NCBI GenBank assembly: GCA_021234155.1
Contig: JAJEKV010000028.1
Location: 17,938,573-18,002,572 of the forward strand
DNA from: Isoetes taiwanensis
Lineage: Eukaryota > Streptophyta > Lycopodiopsida > Isoetales > Isoetaceae
Length of the DNA stretch: 64,000 nt
Direction: 5' to 3'
Position 1 is the stretch's first letter, and every line of letters begins with the position of its first letter. A program made the translations under genes and the position numbers. This document shows, in pieces, positions 40,501 through 55,849 of the stretch. Below the pieces are notes generated by a model. That model made no database searches. It saw nothing but the letters and a program-made list of their open reading frames with translations, and was not told the DNA's origin.

Positions 40501-43460
40501 CGCTATTATTGAAGCAAACAACCCATTAAAAAAAAAAAAAACAGAGGTTTTGAATGGGCAAAAATCATATAAATCATGAAGAAATAGAAGTTCCAAGTTT
40601 CACAAACCAGATACAAATTTTTAATCCAGATAGAAGTTCCATTTATAAAACGGAAGAAACATAACCAACAAAGCATTGCTAAAACATGATCTTGCCAAGT
40701 ATATGACATGCGCATTCACACCGTGGGCAATCCGTGATGCTATAAACTTGGTTATTTCTACTAGATTTAACATATGTGGATCTCTTTTAGCTTCGCTCCA
40801 TCTAAAAAATGTCTCGTGATCAAGCCAACAAACTTGGAAACAAATGACCATGGTGTCAACAAATAGGAGGTCTCAGAATTTTAATCGAGATTTGCTACAT
40901 GAACTTGGTAACATTACCTAAACCGACGAGTATAAACAAGGAGCTTTAATATTACCCTGGCCGGGCCGTAATCGATTTTCCCCGCAACAAAACGCCACAA
41001 AGAACTTAAAGGACATTCTAACCCTTATTTTGTTCTCCTTAAAGCACAAAAATTTCTGGCTATATTGGAAGCAAAGGCAGGATTTAAAATGAAATTTACA
41101 AAGCTATAAGTAAGGATTAAAAATTACCCGAAGGAGGATCCTATGCATGCCTTTGGTAATCGAATCTCCGGAGGCTAATCTCGACAAAAAGGGTAGAGCC
41201 GAATGCCGCTTGATCCTTCCCTTTGGGTTGATTATGTAGCTTAGGAGGACTTAAATTAGAACCTTCAAACCGCAGCAGGCACCAAAACCAAAGATAAATC
41301 CTATTAGAGAAAAAACCATAAAGAATTTAGGAAAGCACAAGATTTACCTGCAACTTCTTGAAATGTCATGCACAAAGCATGACTCTCTGCCACAATTATA
41401 AGCTACATACCTCTAAATGACCTCCAAACATGATGGCTACTGCACCCATTATTTGCTGACTCCCTATTTGTATGATGCACGCAAACAAAAAACATGTCAA
41501 TGCATGTATCCAATCAATTAAAGCAAGAAAGAAAAGGAAAAAACAAAACCTAGTCGGCATTGTATATGCATTCTCCAACATAACTTTGTGTCTTGTGTTC
41601 AAGAACCAACTTAAAAACCGAAAGATCTCGAGTATCCATGGTTTTTTTGTCACATTCAATATCTTCTAGAAGTTTAACTTTAGACATGTGTTGCCCTCAT
41701 AAGAAACACCTGTGGAAGACAAAAAAAGGAGATGAGAAAAAGCAATTCACAAATGGAAAAATAGGTTACAAACAAATTGTGCATGCATCATATCTCAGAA
41801 CCTTTAGATTGTTGCAGTTACCTAAGCAATCATTATGACATAGCATACATGGAAAAACTTGTGCAATGCAATAGGACGATCTGGGCAGAGAACAATGTTT
41901 TTGCATGGGTCTCACATGCGTAAAAATTAACCATATGCTCAACGCAAACCAAATCCTAGCTTTAATCATGTGGAACTGCTCTAATCTAGACATGTCCTAC
42001 AATCTAACAGAGCCAATCAAGCTGCCAAAGAAAATCGAAAAGCAAAATTGTTTCAAGCATAAACCTTGTGGGTTGCACAAATGCTCGTGCCACAAATCAA
42101 AATGCCCCGGTGCTCCAAATCGAAAATGCCTTAATGCCAAAATCGAATGCGGAACCTTGAGAATGCTCTAACCCTAATGAAAAACCATGGATGGTGTCAA
42201 AAATCGTTAGAAACCCTTCCGTAAATGCCAATATTTGTGAAAAAATGTAGTTTGAGAAATGTCATGAAACTCGTAAACTATTATGGTCTAAGATCGTTGT
42301 TTGTTGTCTGCGAGGCATGTTGAGGACAATAGGCATTGCTTCATTATCCAATGATATGAAACGAAAGTGCATGCAAAGATATGTTGATTTCATAATGGTT
42401 CACATATTGTGGAATATAGCAGCCACTGTAGCATAAGTTGACTTCTCGACGCAAGGGATAGAAGGCTTGAAGATTGAAGCTTGGATGACTTAAGCACCTA
42501 TCGAATAAAATAGACAACTACATGCCATAGGGCAAGGAAAAGGACTTAAATATGTCTAATCTTTTGTTGGGGATGATACATCTCAAATGTCGAACAACAT
42601 TTTAAATTTTGTGGTCATCAATTCAGTTACATAAAAATCTTAACAAGCATTTCTTGTCTCAGATTAATCCTCCCTGACTAGATTTATTCATCCTACACAA
42701 CAGATTTAAGATAATGAAAGCCTACTGAAATTCCTAGATTGTGGCACATACCATGACCATAAACCACCAAGAGATGCACTAAACTCACCTAGAAGGAACA
42801 CTCACTTAAGTCTTATACAACATTATAAGGGCCCTCCATCATGTAAATTTCTTAATAACATGCACCGCAATTAATCAGCCTAGAAAACTTACTACCAAAA
42901 TGAAGACATGGTCTTTACCACCGATCTCCTCCATGCAGAGCCATTTGTGACAATGTCGATAGCTTTTCTCCTGCTTTTAAATAATCTTCATTGCCTTCAT
43001 GATGCCGAAACTTCCCTTTGGCCTTCCCCAAGTTGCATCTCAAAGACTTAGAGATGCAAAAAAGGTACCAAGATCACATCCGCTTGAGTTGGGTCCAAAC
43101 CCTCCCACCTGTAGATCCACCTAAATAGCTAAAAAGCACAATGCAAAGAACCTAGATAAAACCCACTTAAGATTGTTCCATTGCCCACCGTGGAACCCTT
43201 CAAAAAGAAAAAATCAGCCAAATCAAATCACCTTGTAGAATACGTGAACGCCCCACGCTTTGAGAACCCATTGAAATAGCTCCAAAGATCCAATACAGAA
43301 GTTCCATACAGCCCGGCCGATGCGGTAGATAACATAGATGAATAACCACTAAGAGAAAGCCCATAGCCAACTACAACAAAGAATCGTGTCCCATCAACCT
43401 ACAAAATCGAACAACATTATTACAACGAGAATCCCCCAAACCGGATTGAAATGGTTCCCC
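37546..43460. other. No gene recognised
   Basis: Frames of 60-95 codons occur on both strands (for example plus 38,084-38,356 and minus 41,396-41,659), but none has a motif I recognise. Some short minus segments upstream of the ABCC fragment look coding-like in composition (for example about 43,260-43,400), but I could not tie them to ABCC exons. No terminal repeats or RNA genes were seen. Confidence 0.35.
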
Positions 43461-43533
43461 ATTCTCTTACCAAGTGACACCTCCAAAGGCAACCACAGAT
43501 ATAGTTCGCTTTTTGACTAAGACCGCTACAGCC

Positions 43534-43664
43534 TACGTATGGGATCTCCCCAAGAATAGCAGACAAAATGGATGTCTTTCCTTCACCGCCTCCCACTATT
43601 GCAACAAAGCTCCCATTTCAACATCAAATGTAATGTTTGAAAGTGTTTTTTCAGTCGCATGGAA
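43534..43664 (-). pseudogene. ABCC-type transporter NBD1 fragment (Walker A exon relic)
   Basis: The minus strand reads FHATEKTLSNITFDVEMG, a one-base deletion, then SFVAIVGGGEGKTSILSAIL and GEIPYV. This is the start of the first nucleotide-binding domain of plant multidrug-resistance-associated (ABCC) pumps, in which a Walker A of the form G-x-T/G-GEGKTS and the following LGE are conserved. Only about 44 residues are recognisable. Upstream it stops at the edge of repeat family B, and downstream a GTAGGC could be a splice donor. The Q-loop, signature and Walker B were not found nearby. It is probably a captured or stranded exon fragment. The Walker A match is strong; the rest is unproven. Confidence 0.6.
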
Positions 43665-43683
43665 CTAAAAAGGTCGCACGATA

Positions 43684-44530
<847 letters not shown>

Positions 44531-47500
44531 GCCAGATCTCAACCGCCCATTCGCTCCCTCGCGATCTGGGCCATCGGATCCGTGGCTTCGGAAGGTTCTT
44601 GGTGGTTCTTGTTGGCCCACCGGTGGTTTTAGAATACCGTAACATTCAAGAATGTTCAATCCACGCATATACGATTATTGATGTCGAAATTGTTTTTATG
44701 TGTATCGCTGAAAAAGGGCTGGCCCTCTTTTGTGTTTCCATATTTTCCAGCCTTTGGAGCCACTTGGCCATGGAGCTTTAGCCAATATTTTGTTGGCAAC
44801 CGTCATGGTACGGCTACCGGAGTTGCCCCCCTTTTATCCTCTCGATATTTTCCAAATTTTGAAATTATCTCAGGATCCTTTGGCGGCCGCTCGTTATGCA
44901 AGCCATCGTTATTCTATATAGGGCGCTGGCCCTCTCGCTATACTGTGATACTTTTCCAGCTTGGAGCTATGGTCATGGAGGCATTTCCTTGCTTCGTCGT
45001 TACTCTCCGCTATGTGGCTCAATCTGCTCCTTATTTTTACCCGATCAGAGCATTGATTTCGTGCACAGAGATAGATTTATGGAGCGTGGTTTCTCTGGAC
45101 ATTTGTGGTTTTGTCCTCTTTGTCCTTGCATCGATTCCTTTTTCATTTGGTAGTTTTTATGTTGCCTGTACAACCCAAGGCTTGGATTCGCCTTAGGTTA
45201 TGCTTTGCCGGCTGTTGCAGTGATGTATGGTTCCTACCAAGATTTCGCCATGGTTTCACTATTCTTTTAGTCGATTTCCACTGGACTTCTTATAATTTTT
45301 TTATGATAGGTTTTGCCATGATTTCCAAGCTCCTCGTGAACGATTCTCGAGCCGCCCGCATATATATTCCCGTGGATTCATCCAATCCTCAAGAAGGTCG
45401 CTATCTCCATCGCCTCCTCCCCGTTGTTGTGTGTATGCCGCCTTTTCACCCACCGGCGTGGTTTGTACAAAATCGATTTATAACTAGCTCTATTTGGTGT
45501 ATTCCTGCGTAAGTTTCGCAGACAAGACTAGCACCAACCGGCCCGCCAGAGCTAGAAAACTCCCCGTGAGTTGCTTCCAAAATTTGCTCGTGTATATAGT
45601 TGCCCATCCTTTCCTTTGAATTCCAAAGGATCTAAATTTATCTCCCCAAAACCCCAAAACCTCGCCTGTGGTCTTTCGTAAGCATAAAAGCAGTTTCGGC
45701 CTTTAGAATAAGCTTAAAATCGCTTGGAATCATGACTTTAGTTTCAATTCCGGTGAGCAAATCCATTGCCCACGCCATTAAAATAGATCGTAAGCCTTAC
45801 TTGAAGCCCTCGCTAAAAAATCCCCCCTCGCTTTTTGATTCAGATATCATATCCCCCGCTTTTAGCCCGAGCTCTTCCGCTTTCTTTAAAATTCATTCTT
45901 TCTTGGCTAAGTCTGATTTGCTACCGAAATGAGGTTCAAACCCCCGCCGATATTGTCATGATTACAAAGGGCATCGTGGTGTGAGGATTACAATAGAGCT
46001 TCGTGGATGCAAAATGGCAAGATCAACAGAATCTAAAGATCATGTCCGCAAGGTGCCGCAGAGAATAAGAAACCGCAGAAGTTTCTAAACCTGGAAGCCT
46101 CTTCTCGGGCCATTTCAAGGTAAATTTGTGGGTCTCGCTTTTGTCCGGACAAATTTGTGAGTCTATTGAATAAACCTATCGATCCAATTGGCGATTTTTC
46201 AGACAAGTCGCCGGATTCTCATAACCAATCCATATTCTCTTGAGCACGCTTTGAATTCCTCCCGCCATAATCATCTCGCCTATCAATTCAATCTAAGGAA
46301 CTTTGTAGGCCGCTTGTTGCGCTTTGTGGATTCCTAATTCAATTGCGGGATTTTTAGGATGCTTATTTCATGTGGTACTCTCTCATGCAAACAAGTTCTT
46401 CCGGTTGGAGGTATGGAGCTTTGAATGCGTGTTTTTTCATTGGCATATTTTTCTTCTTGCAACCCAACGTGATTGGGAGACCCGTGATGTGGATGAGTTG
46501 TGGATTTAAAGTGCTCAACAACAGCAATCTTTAGATATCAACCGGAAAACCCCTTCGATGCACCGATGCCGAAGTTTTGCCCTTTACATTTGATTTTTTT
46601 TATATGCAAATAATTATCATTTCTCCGATTTTGCTTGGACGAAGTTTATAGGCTTAAGGGTTTTGTCCAAATCTTAAGCCAAACCAAGAAGACTTCGATA
46701 TTTGCAGAGGTCATAAAAAATGTCCAACTAGAAAAGATGTGCACATATGGGCATAAAGTCGGATTCGTTGAGAAATGACCAATGGGCGGAGTTCTTTTGT
46801 GCCCATATGGGCCATATCCGCCATACCTTGCCATATCCGCCACCGACAAACTTGAATAGTCTTTGAGATTTGTTTAAGGGTCTATAGCATGGGCTAAAAA
46901 TACATGAGCAGTTATAGGTATATACAATGTTTCTTTTGAAAGACACAAGCCTTATGCAAACTACATTTTCCCTTTTAGATGTCAAAAGCATCCACAACTC
47001 TTTTCTCACAAATGTCCGCTCCACAAATTCTGAAATAGCCACATGTCCAACTACCATATTAGATGGTATCCAAAATCCATGGCGTATACTAGCCTTCAAA
47101 TCTCAAGATTGTACTTTGTTTATATTTTAGCCTAGTTGACGTTGGATATAGAACACCTGCAAGGGGACAAACTTGCACATTTTCAACGTATATATATGCT
47201 TTATAAAATAATGCTTATAGAAAACAATGAGGAATAATATTTAAGCTTTTATGGGCTAAGTAATGATGAACATGTTCCTTTGTTACCATGGATGTTACAA
47301 AATGAATCTAATGGTTGTTTGAATTGCATGATGAAATCTCACAAAGAGTAGATGTGTTTTTATGGAGTTAGAAACATCATACATTTTCTTCAAGCAAGGG
47401 AGAGAACATGGGCTCGAAAAAAAAGAAGATAAATGCCCAGTTGGTGTTTCCGTGATCTAATTAATGATATGTTAAGTGCAGATAAACCTTTACGCTCAAG

Positions 47501-48084
47501 GGCTTGATTGCTTTATGTTCTAAAATGATTCCAACAATGCAATCTAGAAATAAAAACTTCATAGTAGATACTAATACATCATTTGTTTTTTCATGCAATT
47601 GACTTTAAGGCTAATGCACAACTTGCAAAGTGAACCATCAAGGGATAAAACCTTGCCATTGTTTAATCCATGGATGGAATTCAACTAAACTTTGTGTCCA
47701 AATTAATGCAAATACTACTCATGGATTGTTAACTAGGGAATTTCATAGGTTAATAACAGTGTCCTTTTTCACCATCACATCCTTTCGAGTATCTAAGGGG
47801 CAGCCAACTCCAAACAATCTTTGCACTACTCATGCATCAGCCCAAACTTATGCTCTAGAAATGGCACAATTTTGAAATAAAATTGTGCCACCTACTACCA
47901 CCTTACAACTCACCTACTACCTTTGCACCAAAAGTCCCGTAATGTTCTAGGAAGTTCTAGAACTCATTGATGCCACCCAAGTCAAGAAACGCTCCTCTGA
48001 GAGCTAAGTCCTCCTTTTGTTTTTAGCATAAATTAAAGCTCTGTCTATGGCAACTGATAAGCAATGCTTAAGCATTCTGCTATA
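44531..48084. other. No gene recognised
   Basis: A 172-codon plus frame at 44,678-45,196 and a 135-codon overlapping frame at 45,105-45,512 are hydrophobic but not recognisable. The DNA beneath contains diverged internal repeats ('gggctggccctc' and 'gcgctggccctc', each followed by a 'ttttccag..ttggagc' stretch), which could create long frames by chance. No other structure was seen up to 48,084. Confidence 0.35.
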
Positions 48085-48370
48085 ATGTTTTGGAAAGTTC
48101 CAAAATCTTCTCGACTAGAAGGTCCTAGGAAGTTCTACAATATAGAACCTTCTAGAATAATAAAAAAAAGTTGTAAAATTTTGTAGAGTTGTAGAAAGTA
48201 TGAAAAATTCACAAAATCTAAGGCAATCTCATAAAACATAAAGGAAAGAACATTCTAAAATGTTCTAGAACTTAACATTCTAGAACTTTCTAGAATGTTC
48301 TAGAATATAAAATCATTGAACCTTTCTAAAATGTTCTAGCTAGAATGCTAGAATGTTTTAGAACTAACAA
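48085..48370. repeat. TTCTAGAA-rich block
   Basis: The words ttctagaa, gttctag and aatgttctaga recur many times in both orientations (the word is nearly self-complementary), starting with 'ttttggaaagttccaaaa' at about 48,090. The block merges downstream into a GAATCT array. It is probably a diverged minisatellite that has evolved a palindromic unit. Confidence 0.8.
48278..48305. promoter_or_regulatory. Perfect six-unit heat-shock-element-like array
   Basis: TTC and GAA triplets alternate with exactly two bases between each: TTC-ta-GAA-ct-TTC, then ta-GAA-tg-TTC-ta-GAA. This is the inverted nGAAn pattern bound by heat-shock factors, for which three units normally suffice. No gene start can be assigned next to it, and it lies inside a TTCTAGAA-rich repeat, so it may be incidental. 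The match to the consensus is exact; function is inference. Confidence 0.45.
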
Positions 48371-50196
<1,826 letters not shown>

Positions 50197-50341
50197 AACT
50201 TCTTTTGGCAAAAACACTAATAAAATATGTGGATGCTTACCGATTTGGTTGGTGTGGTCGACATATAGCAACTTCTTTTTGGCAAAAACACTAATAAAAT
50301 ATGTGGATGCTTATCGCATTTGGTTGGTGCGCCGACATATG
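50197..50341 (+). repeat. Two tandem 73-bp units
   Basis: 'aacttctttt.ggcaaaaac' to 'gccgacatat' occurs twice in tandem (starts at 50,197 and 50,270) with a few small gaps. No coding meaning was seen. Confidence 0.92.
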
Positions 50342-50527
50342 GACATGCTAGACCGGTTATGGTACAAAAATATTCTATTATCAAGCAGGAAAGGAATCCA
50401 TTAGAAAAGTATATGATGTCCAACACTATCACCGCATGCATACCGTCAAGTGCCAACAACCCCCCACAGCCTCACTTTGCTCGATGCAAGAATGCCTACT
50501 CTAAAGCCTATTCTACTCCATTTTCTT

Positions 50528-50900
50528 AGCCCCGATCCTTTTCGTAAATAGCATAACATTCTCATTAACATGGGTCGTGGCTAAGATATTGACGCTTGAC
50601 ATGTGCTTTTAAAACATAGCCCCGATCCTTTTGAGAATTTGGTTAAAGTTCCCATTAACATGAGCAAACCCTCTCCGCCACTCTCTTGGGATATATTTGT
50701 GAATCCTCAGCCCAAAACTCTAAGGGTAAGATATTGACCTTGGATTTCACAAAACATAGCCCGATCCTTTTGAGAAGAAGCTTAAAGTTCCCATTAACAT
50801 GGGCTAAGGCTAATATATTGGACGGTGATTTTGCAAAACATAGCCCCGATAAAAGTTCCCATTAACATAAGCCAACCCCTTCGCCACTCTCCTCTTAAAA
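50528..50900 (+). repeat. Degenerate tandem repeat (about four units)
   Basis: The pair 'acatagccccgatcctttt' and 'agttcccattaacat' recurs at about 50,528, 50,616, 50,753 and 50,840, with phrases such as 'taagatattgac' between. Unit lengths vary from about 85 to 135 bp. No gene is recognised. Confidence 0.85.
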
Positions 50901-53900
50901 CATGTACCCTGGAAATAACATATTCAAAAGCCTTTTAATTCATTTCAAGATGCTCAAAGCGACCACATATTTCTCGCAAAACGTAATGACCTTAAGATGA
51001 GATATGAAACCGAGTAACAACAACTTTAAAGAAATTATGATACCTTTGTCTCGTACCTGCTAGAAACAAAAAAGAATGATTAAATCCTCCTAAAAATTGT
51101 AGACAAAGAAAACATTCAGCAAGCAGAAACTCAACAATCAAACGAAGCCTAAAAATATTGAAGATAGTGATACCGATACTGACATTCTTCAATAAGGTAT
51201 GATAGTCTAGTATCAAGGGATTGATATAGATAAGAGAAATATGCTCAGACCAAAGAATCTATAAAGGAATATCAAGATAGCTCAATCCAAGTTGAATTTG
51301 AGTAAGGAAGCTTGTTTTTCTTACAGATCTGTGCTAAACCTTGAGAAGCTGGAAGGATATGGCCAGTTTTAGAGGGTTCTTGATGTTTATGGTCAGACTC
51401 AATGAATTTTATAGCTCTTGTACAATCTCTGCTAGTAGTATCGGTATCACTTGGTTACATATCCATCTTTAAGGACCGTTAGGCACTTTCACATTCTTTT
51501 TCTTCTTATTCGAAAGACATAATAAATGGCTCGAATACATTGATAAACTAGATATAAATTCTACTAGAATGCATTAAGACTGCGCGCAGTGGAATTGTAG
51601 AGGCATATTTATTAGATGGGCATACCTCCTTGGGAAATTACATTAATGAACTAGATAGAAATTCTGTTTGAGAGGATTAGATTTTGAGAGGATTTGATTC
51701 TTAGATATTGTTAGTATTATTATGCAGAATCTGCTAGAAGAGCATGCTCACTAGCATGCCTGAAAGCTCCAAAGTTATAGATCTGGTTGTAAAAAACGTC
51801 TACAATGTTAGCTCTGTCTTAAGCTTCCTAGACTTTATTTTTTGAAGTTCGTGAGTATATTCATGAGTAATATCTATATTTTTCCTTTCCTCTTAGTTAA
51901 TTGCTTGCATAAGTATCCATTGCCTGACAGATCTTACAAAACAACAAATTGAAAACATATGTAGTTACAATTTTCATGTGTCCTTTATAGCTATATTTCA
52001 TGTTCCCAGATCACTAACCTGGCTGGTGCCAGGGATTGCAGACATGTCTTGTCTGCTCCATGCCTGTTTAAGTAGAACCAGGCTTCAGATATATGTGAAA
52101 CATTTGTGGTGTTTTTTCACAAGAGGCCAGTCATAGCATACTCCAGAGCAACATAGCTGTCGAAATGGATCCAACATTTTATAGTTTACACTTTTTGGGA
52201 TGGGCTCGTACACATATATGACATATTCTAAGAGGATGAAGATGTGAAAAGCTACATGACATCATGCTCATCTCAGATTGCTAGACAAAACATTGGGCAA
52301 AAAATCAATAGAACACAAGTTCTTAAGGATCTTTTCACAAACACTCATCATGCAAAGTGGCATAATTCAAATACATGTCACTAGCACCACCTAGATGTAT
52401 TGGAAAACTATCAAGACGATCTTGAACAGCCATTCACAAATCACTGGCCCCCACGCATTTTGCCACTACAAATACATATAATATTCGAGAGTGTACGGCA
52501 CATATCAAGATCACAACGCATGTGATTCCCCTTTAATACAAAAGAGGGTCAGATCGAAATGGAAGAGGCAACATGTATAACTCATGATCAATCCCAGTCG
52601 TCCAATCACAAAATGAAGGGAGATGATCTCGCCAAAGAGAATTTTTAAACATGGGAACACGAGGATAATTAGTTGTTGCTAATGTGCATAATTTAAATAA
52701 ATAATCAAGGAGTGTTGTAAAGCAACCGACGCTTTGTGAGGCTCCGCCTTCCTTTGAGAAATACAACCATTTTGCCATGCCGAGGGTCTTACTCCATCCA
52801 TGAGTAATGATCTCGCGGGAACAAACCAAACTTAAAAACAAAAGATCTAGACCCATAAGATATCAATGGTTCATGATTGCCTCTTTGATTAAGCCAAAAT
52901 CTCCAACATTTGTGAGGTCGCAACTAAGCTAGATAGACAATGTGGTATCATCGAGGACACCGGCAAGCAGCCATAGGATTTGCGTAGGTGCCAATGGCAT
53001 TGATTGAAAACATTGAAAGCCCCTTTCCAAATTCGCCTTTAGCACATGCCGCAATTCCCCTTCAAATTGGCCTTTAGCACAGCCGCAATTTGTGGAAGTC
53101 CAAGAAATGATGTGTGAAAGTCCAAGAAATGACGATGAGAGGCTATGCTACGTAAAACAATTTCTTATGGCATTGCAAAATTACGGCAAACTCTTGCTAA
53201 AGATGCAAACATTTTTGAGAAAAGCAACCCATTCTCATGTGTAGCTTGCCGGCATCATTGATTTATAAAGCCACAATTTGGTACATGGTATCTAAATCAA
53301 CCTAATAGTTTTTCTTCTTCTGAGAAAGAACATCTATCTAGACAGCTAAATGCCACCATTAATTCAACCAGTGCATCAAGACGCCACATTTGGCTACAAA
53401 TTCCCAAGCAAGGAGATATATGTTTTGATTTATTTTATAAACCGCCGCAAGGGTGTCTGAATCAAACCGACATCGAGGGGAAAACTCATTAACAAAACCC
53501 CTTTCGACAAAAATGTTGCACGGACTTGAATGCATGCCTTCCGACCATCTTAGAGCGAAGCAAGCTCCAAACCTGTGTAAAACAGCCGCTATCACGATTA
53601 GAAATGTCTGGACCACAAAGAACATAAGCCGAGAAACAAAAAAGGAGGAAAGGAGGTCTTAAATGATGTAAAAAATAGAGAATGACTAGGAAATGGGCAG
53701 GACTTTCTAGTTCACACCTTTGAATACCAGAATAGCAACAACACGCTGTTTCTCTACCGCAATGTTAATTCGAAAGAGAAATGAAAGTGTTAGATCATGC
53801 AAACAATGCAAGGCAAACAGGACAGCTGATGCCAAAATTGCACTGCCATACGTTTTCCTACGCACATAATGTTTGAAGACCTCATCAATTCTAATATTAT

Positions 53901-55575
53901 GTATAAAGTCGAAGATACCTGGGAGAATCTTCATTGCCTTGTATAGGGAGGCAATCACCGCCGCCTTTATTTTCCTGGATTGTTCTGATAGTATCAAGAC
54001 AGTCCTTCTTCTGCAGATACATGCCAACCTCGCTCAATATAGACTTACAAAATGTTGTAACATGTTGACTCGGATTGCCCATTATCTATTTCCCAAGCCT
54101 TCCTTTTGCCGCCATTCCAAATGTGGCTAGTCCAAAGAAATTCCTCTAGGCGCTTGTTATCCGAGTTGCCTTTTCCAAAAGCTTCTTCGCTGCAGTTTTG
54201 GCGGCCCAACGTTTCTACGTTAAACCTCTTCAAAATGGAGTCTTTATGTTGAACTCAGCAGATTGTAACATGCACATTGTTATTTACCACCGTGAGAGAA
54301 ATAAAGTTGTCAAAAGGGTGAGAGAGCACCTTAGCACTCGACGAACACGGATATCTCAGGCCTTTGCTCATGGAAATAAAAAATGCAAAGATCTATCTCA
54401 CTCTCAAGATAGATAACATTTCCTTATTGGTTTTGAGAATGTTGTATTCAATTCCTCTTAAACCAACCCAAGTACATCAAAATAGGTTTCCACTAGACAA
54501 ATCAGAGAAAAAGTCGCATAAATATCATCATAAGACTACCTTCAGTGTTTCCTCAGACCCGCTTAAAGAATTACATCCGGTCATGCACTCTCGACTCATC
54601 AACATCAACCCATGCAACCGTCCCAAAACCTCCAACAAAATAAATGTCGCCGCATGAGTACCTAATGGTTAAATGTTTGCGTACGGACAGCCTCAATCGC
54701 TACAAAGCCCGGCCATCAATATTGTAATATGTATAACCAAAATAAGCTATTGTGTACCTTATAAGTGGCATCCAATAGTAATAACAAAGTTTTCCCATTG
54801 TTGGGCAGTCCCCGGTGCTTTTTGTGTAATGCTTATGAGCCCACTCCTACAAATCACAATAGGAAAGGACTTCTTAGACTACATCAATCTCTAGGAATAA
54901 AGCGAGACTATGCTCTTTAACGATGATAGACAGCTTGAAGGTCTTCAAGCCATAAGACATTTACTAAAAGGAGCGTATCGGGACCTAGTAATCACTCTCC
55001 AAGTGCAGCAGTGTTGGTGTTCTCTCGCAATATGTCTACATGGTTATACAATTGGTGCAAAGCTCACTCATCACCGGGCTACAACCCTCTCATGGACATT
55101 TTGTGTGATGAAGCCCAGATACTCTGGAGGGGAAATAAAAAGAAAAGTTGAGCAACCATTGTTTATCAACAGTGTAGACGATGTACATCCCCAAATAAGG
55201 TCACACTAGCATTTCCAAGGCCACTCCATCCGTGCACTGTACAAACAAGAACTCACATCAGCCTTAGACATCAAGAGTTACAATCGAAATTAATATTTAG
55301 AAACTATCCCTTGAGGCTACTTATCTACTATAGTGTCAGCCAGAAGACACAAGATGCAGACTCCAAAATGAATTTCCCTTATGAAACATTGGGTCACGTA
55401 AGTCAAAGGATTCATCATAAGATGCAACCAACTCGAGAGTTGCCATGGGAGGAAAGATGCAACAAGAAAAAGATCTACTAAATAGGAACCCGGAATGACT
55501 ATCATGCATTTAACCCTCTAATTTATCGGGCCAAGCCGATGATGGTGTAGGAACTAAAATATTTTTTAATGCAAG
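50901..55575. other. No gene recognised; short tandem duplication near 53,020
   Basis: Open frames reach 107 codons (minus 52,533-52,856; minus 53,707-54,027) with no family match. The words 'cctttagcacatgccgcaatt' and 'aagtccaagaaatga' are each repeated at about 53,035-53,130. A minus-strand AKCGVLDALVE-like phrase at about 53,380 hints at PPR but is too short to call. Confidence 0.35.
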
Positions 55576-55849
55576 AAAATTGACTACAAAGACAACTTGC
55601 TTTCCAAGGTCAACTCTATACCAACATCTACACTTGCCAATGAAACAAGAAGCAGTAAGGAGCTATAAAATTGACTACAAAGACAACTTGCTTTCCAAGG
55701 TCAACTCTATACCAACATCTACACTTGCCAATGAAACAAAGAAGCATGTATGAGCTATAAAATTGACTACAAAGACAACTTGCTTTCCAAGGTCAACTCT
55801 ATACCAACATCTACACTTGCCAATGAAACAAAGAAGATGTATGAGCTAT
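55576..55849 (+). repeat. Three tandem 91-92-bp units
   Basis: Units begin aaaattgactacaaagac at 55,576, 55,667 and 55,759 and end near 'gagctat'. They are almost identical, indicating recent amplification. No open frame runs through all three. Confidence 0.95.

Noticed and set aside
44678-45512. Hydrophobic 172- and 135-codon frames as a membrane protein gene
   Set aside because: No recognisable family was seen, two frames overlap heavily, and the DNA carries internal degenerate repeats that can sustain open frames by chance.
53359-53480. Third PPR fragment (AKCGVLDALVE-like phrase on the minus strand)
   Set aside because: Only about ten residues fit and the surrounding frames do not continue the PPR pattern.
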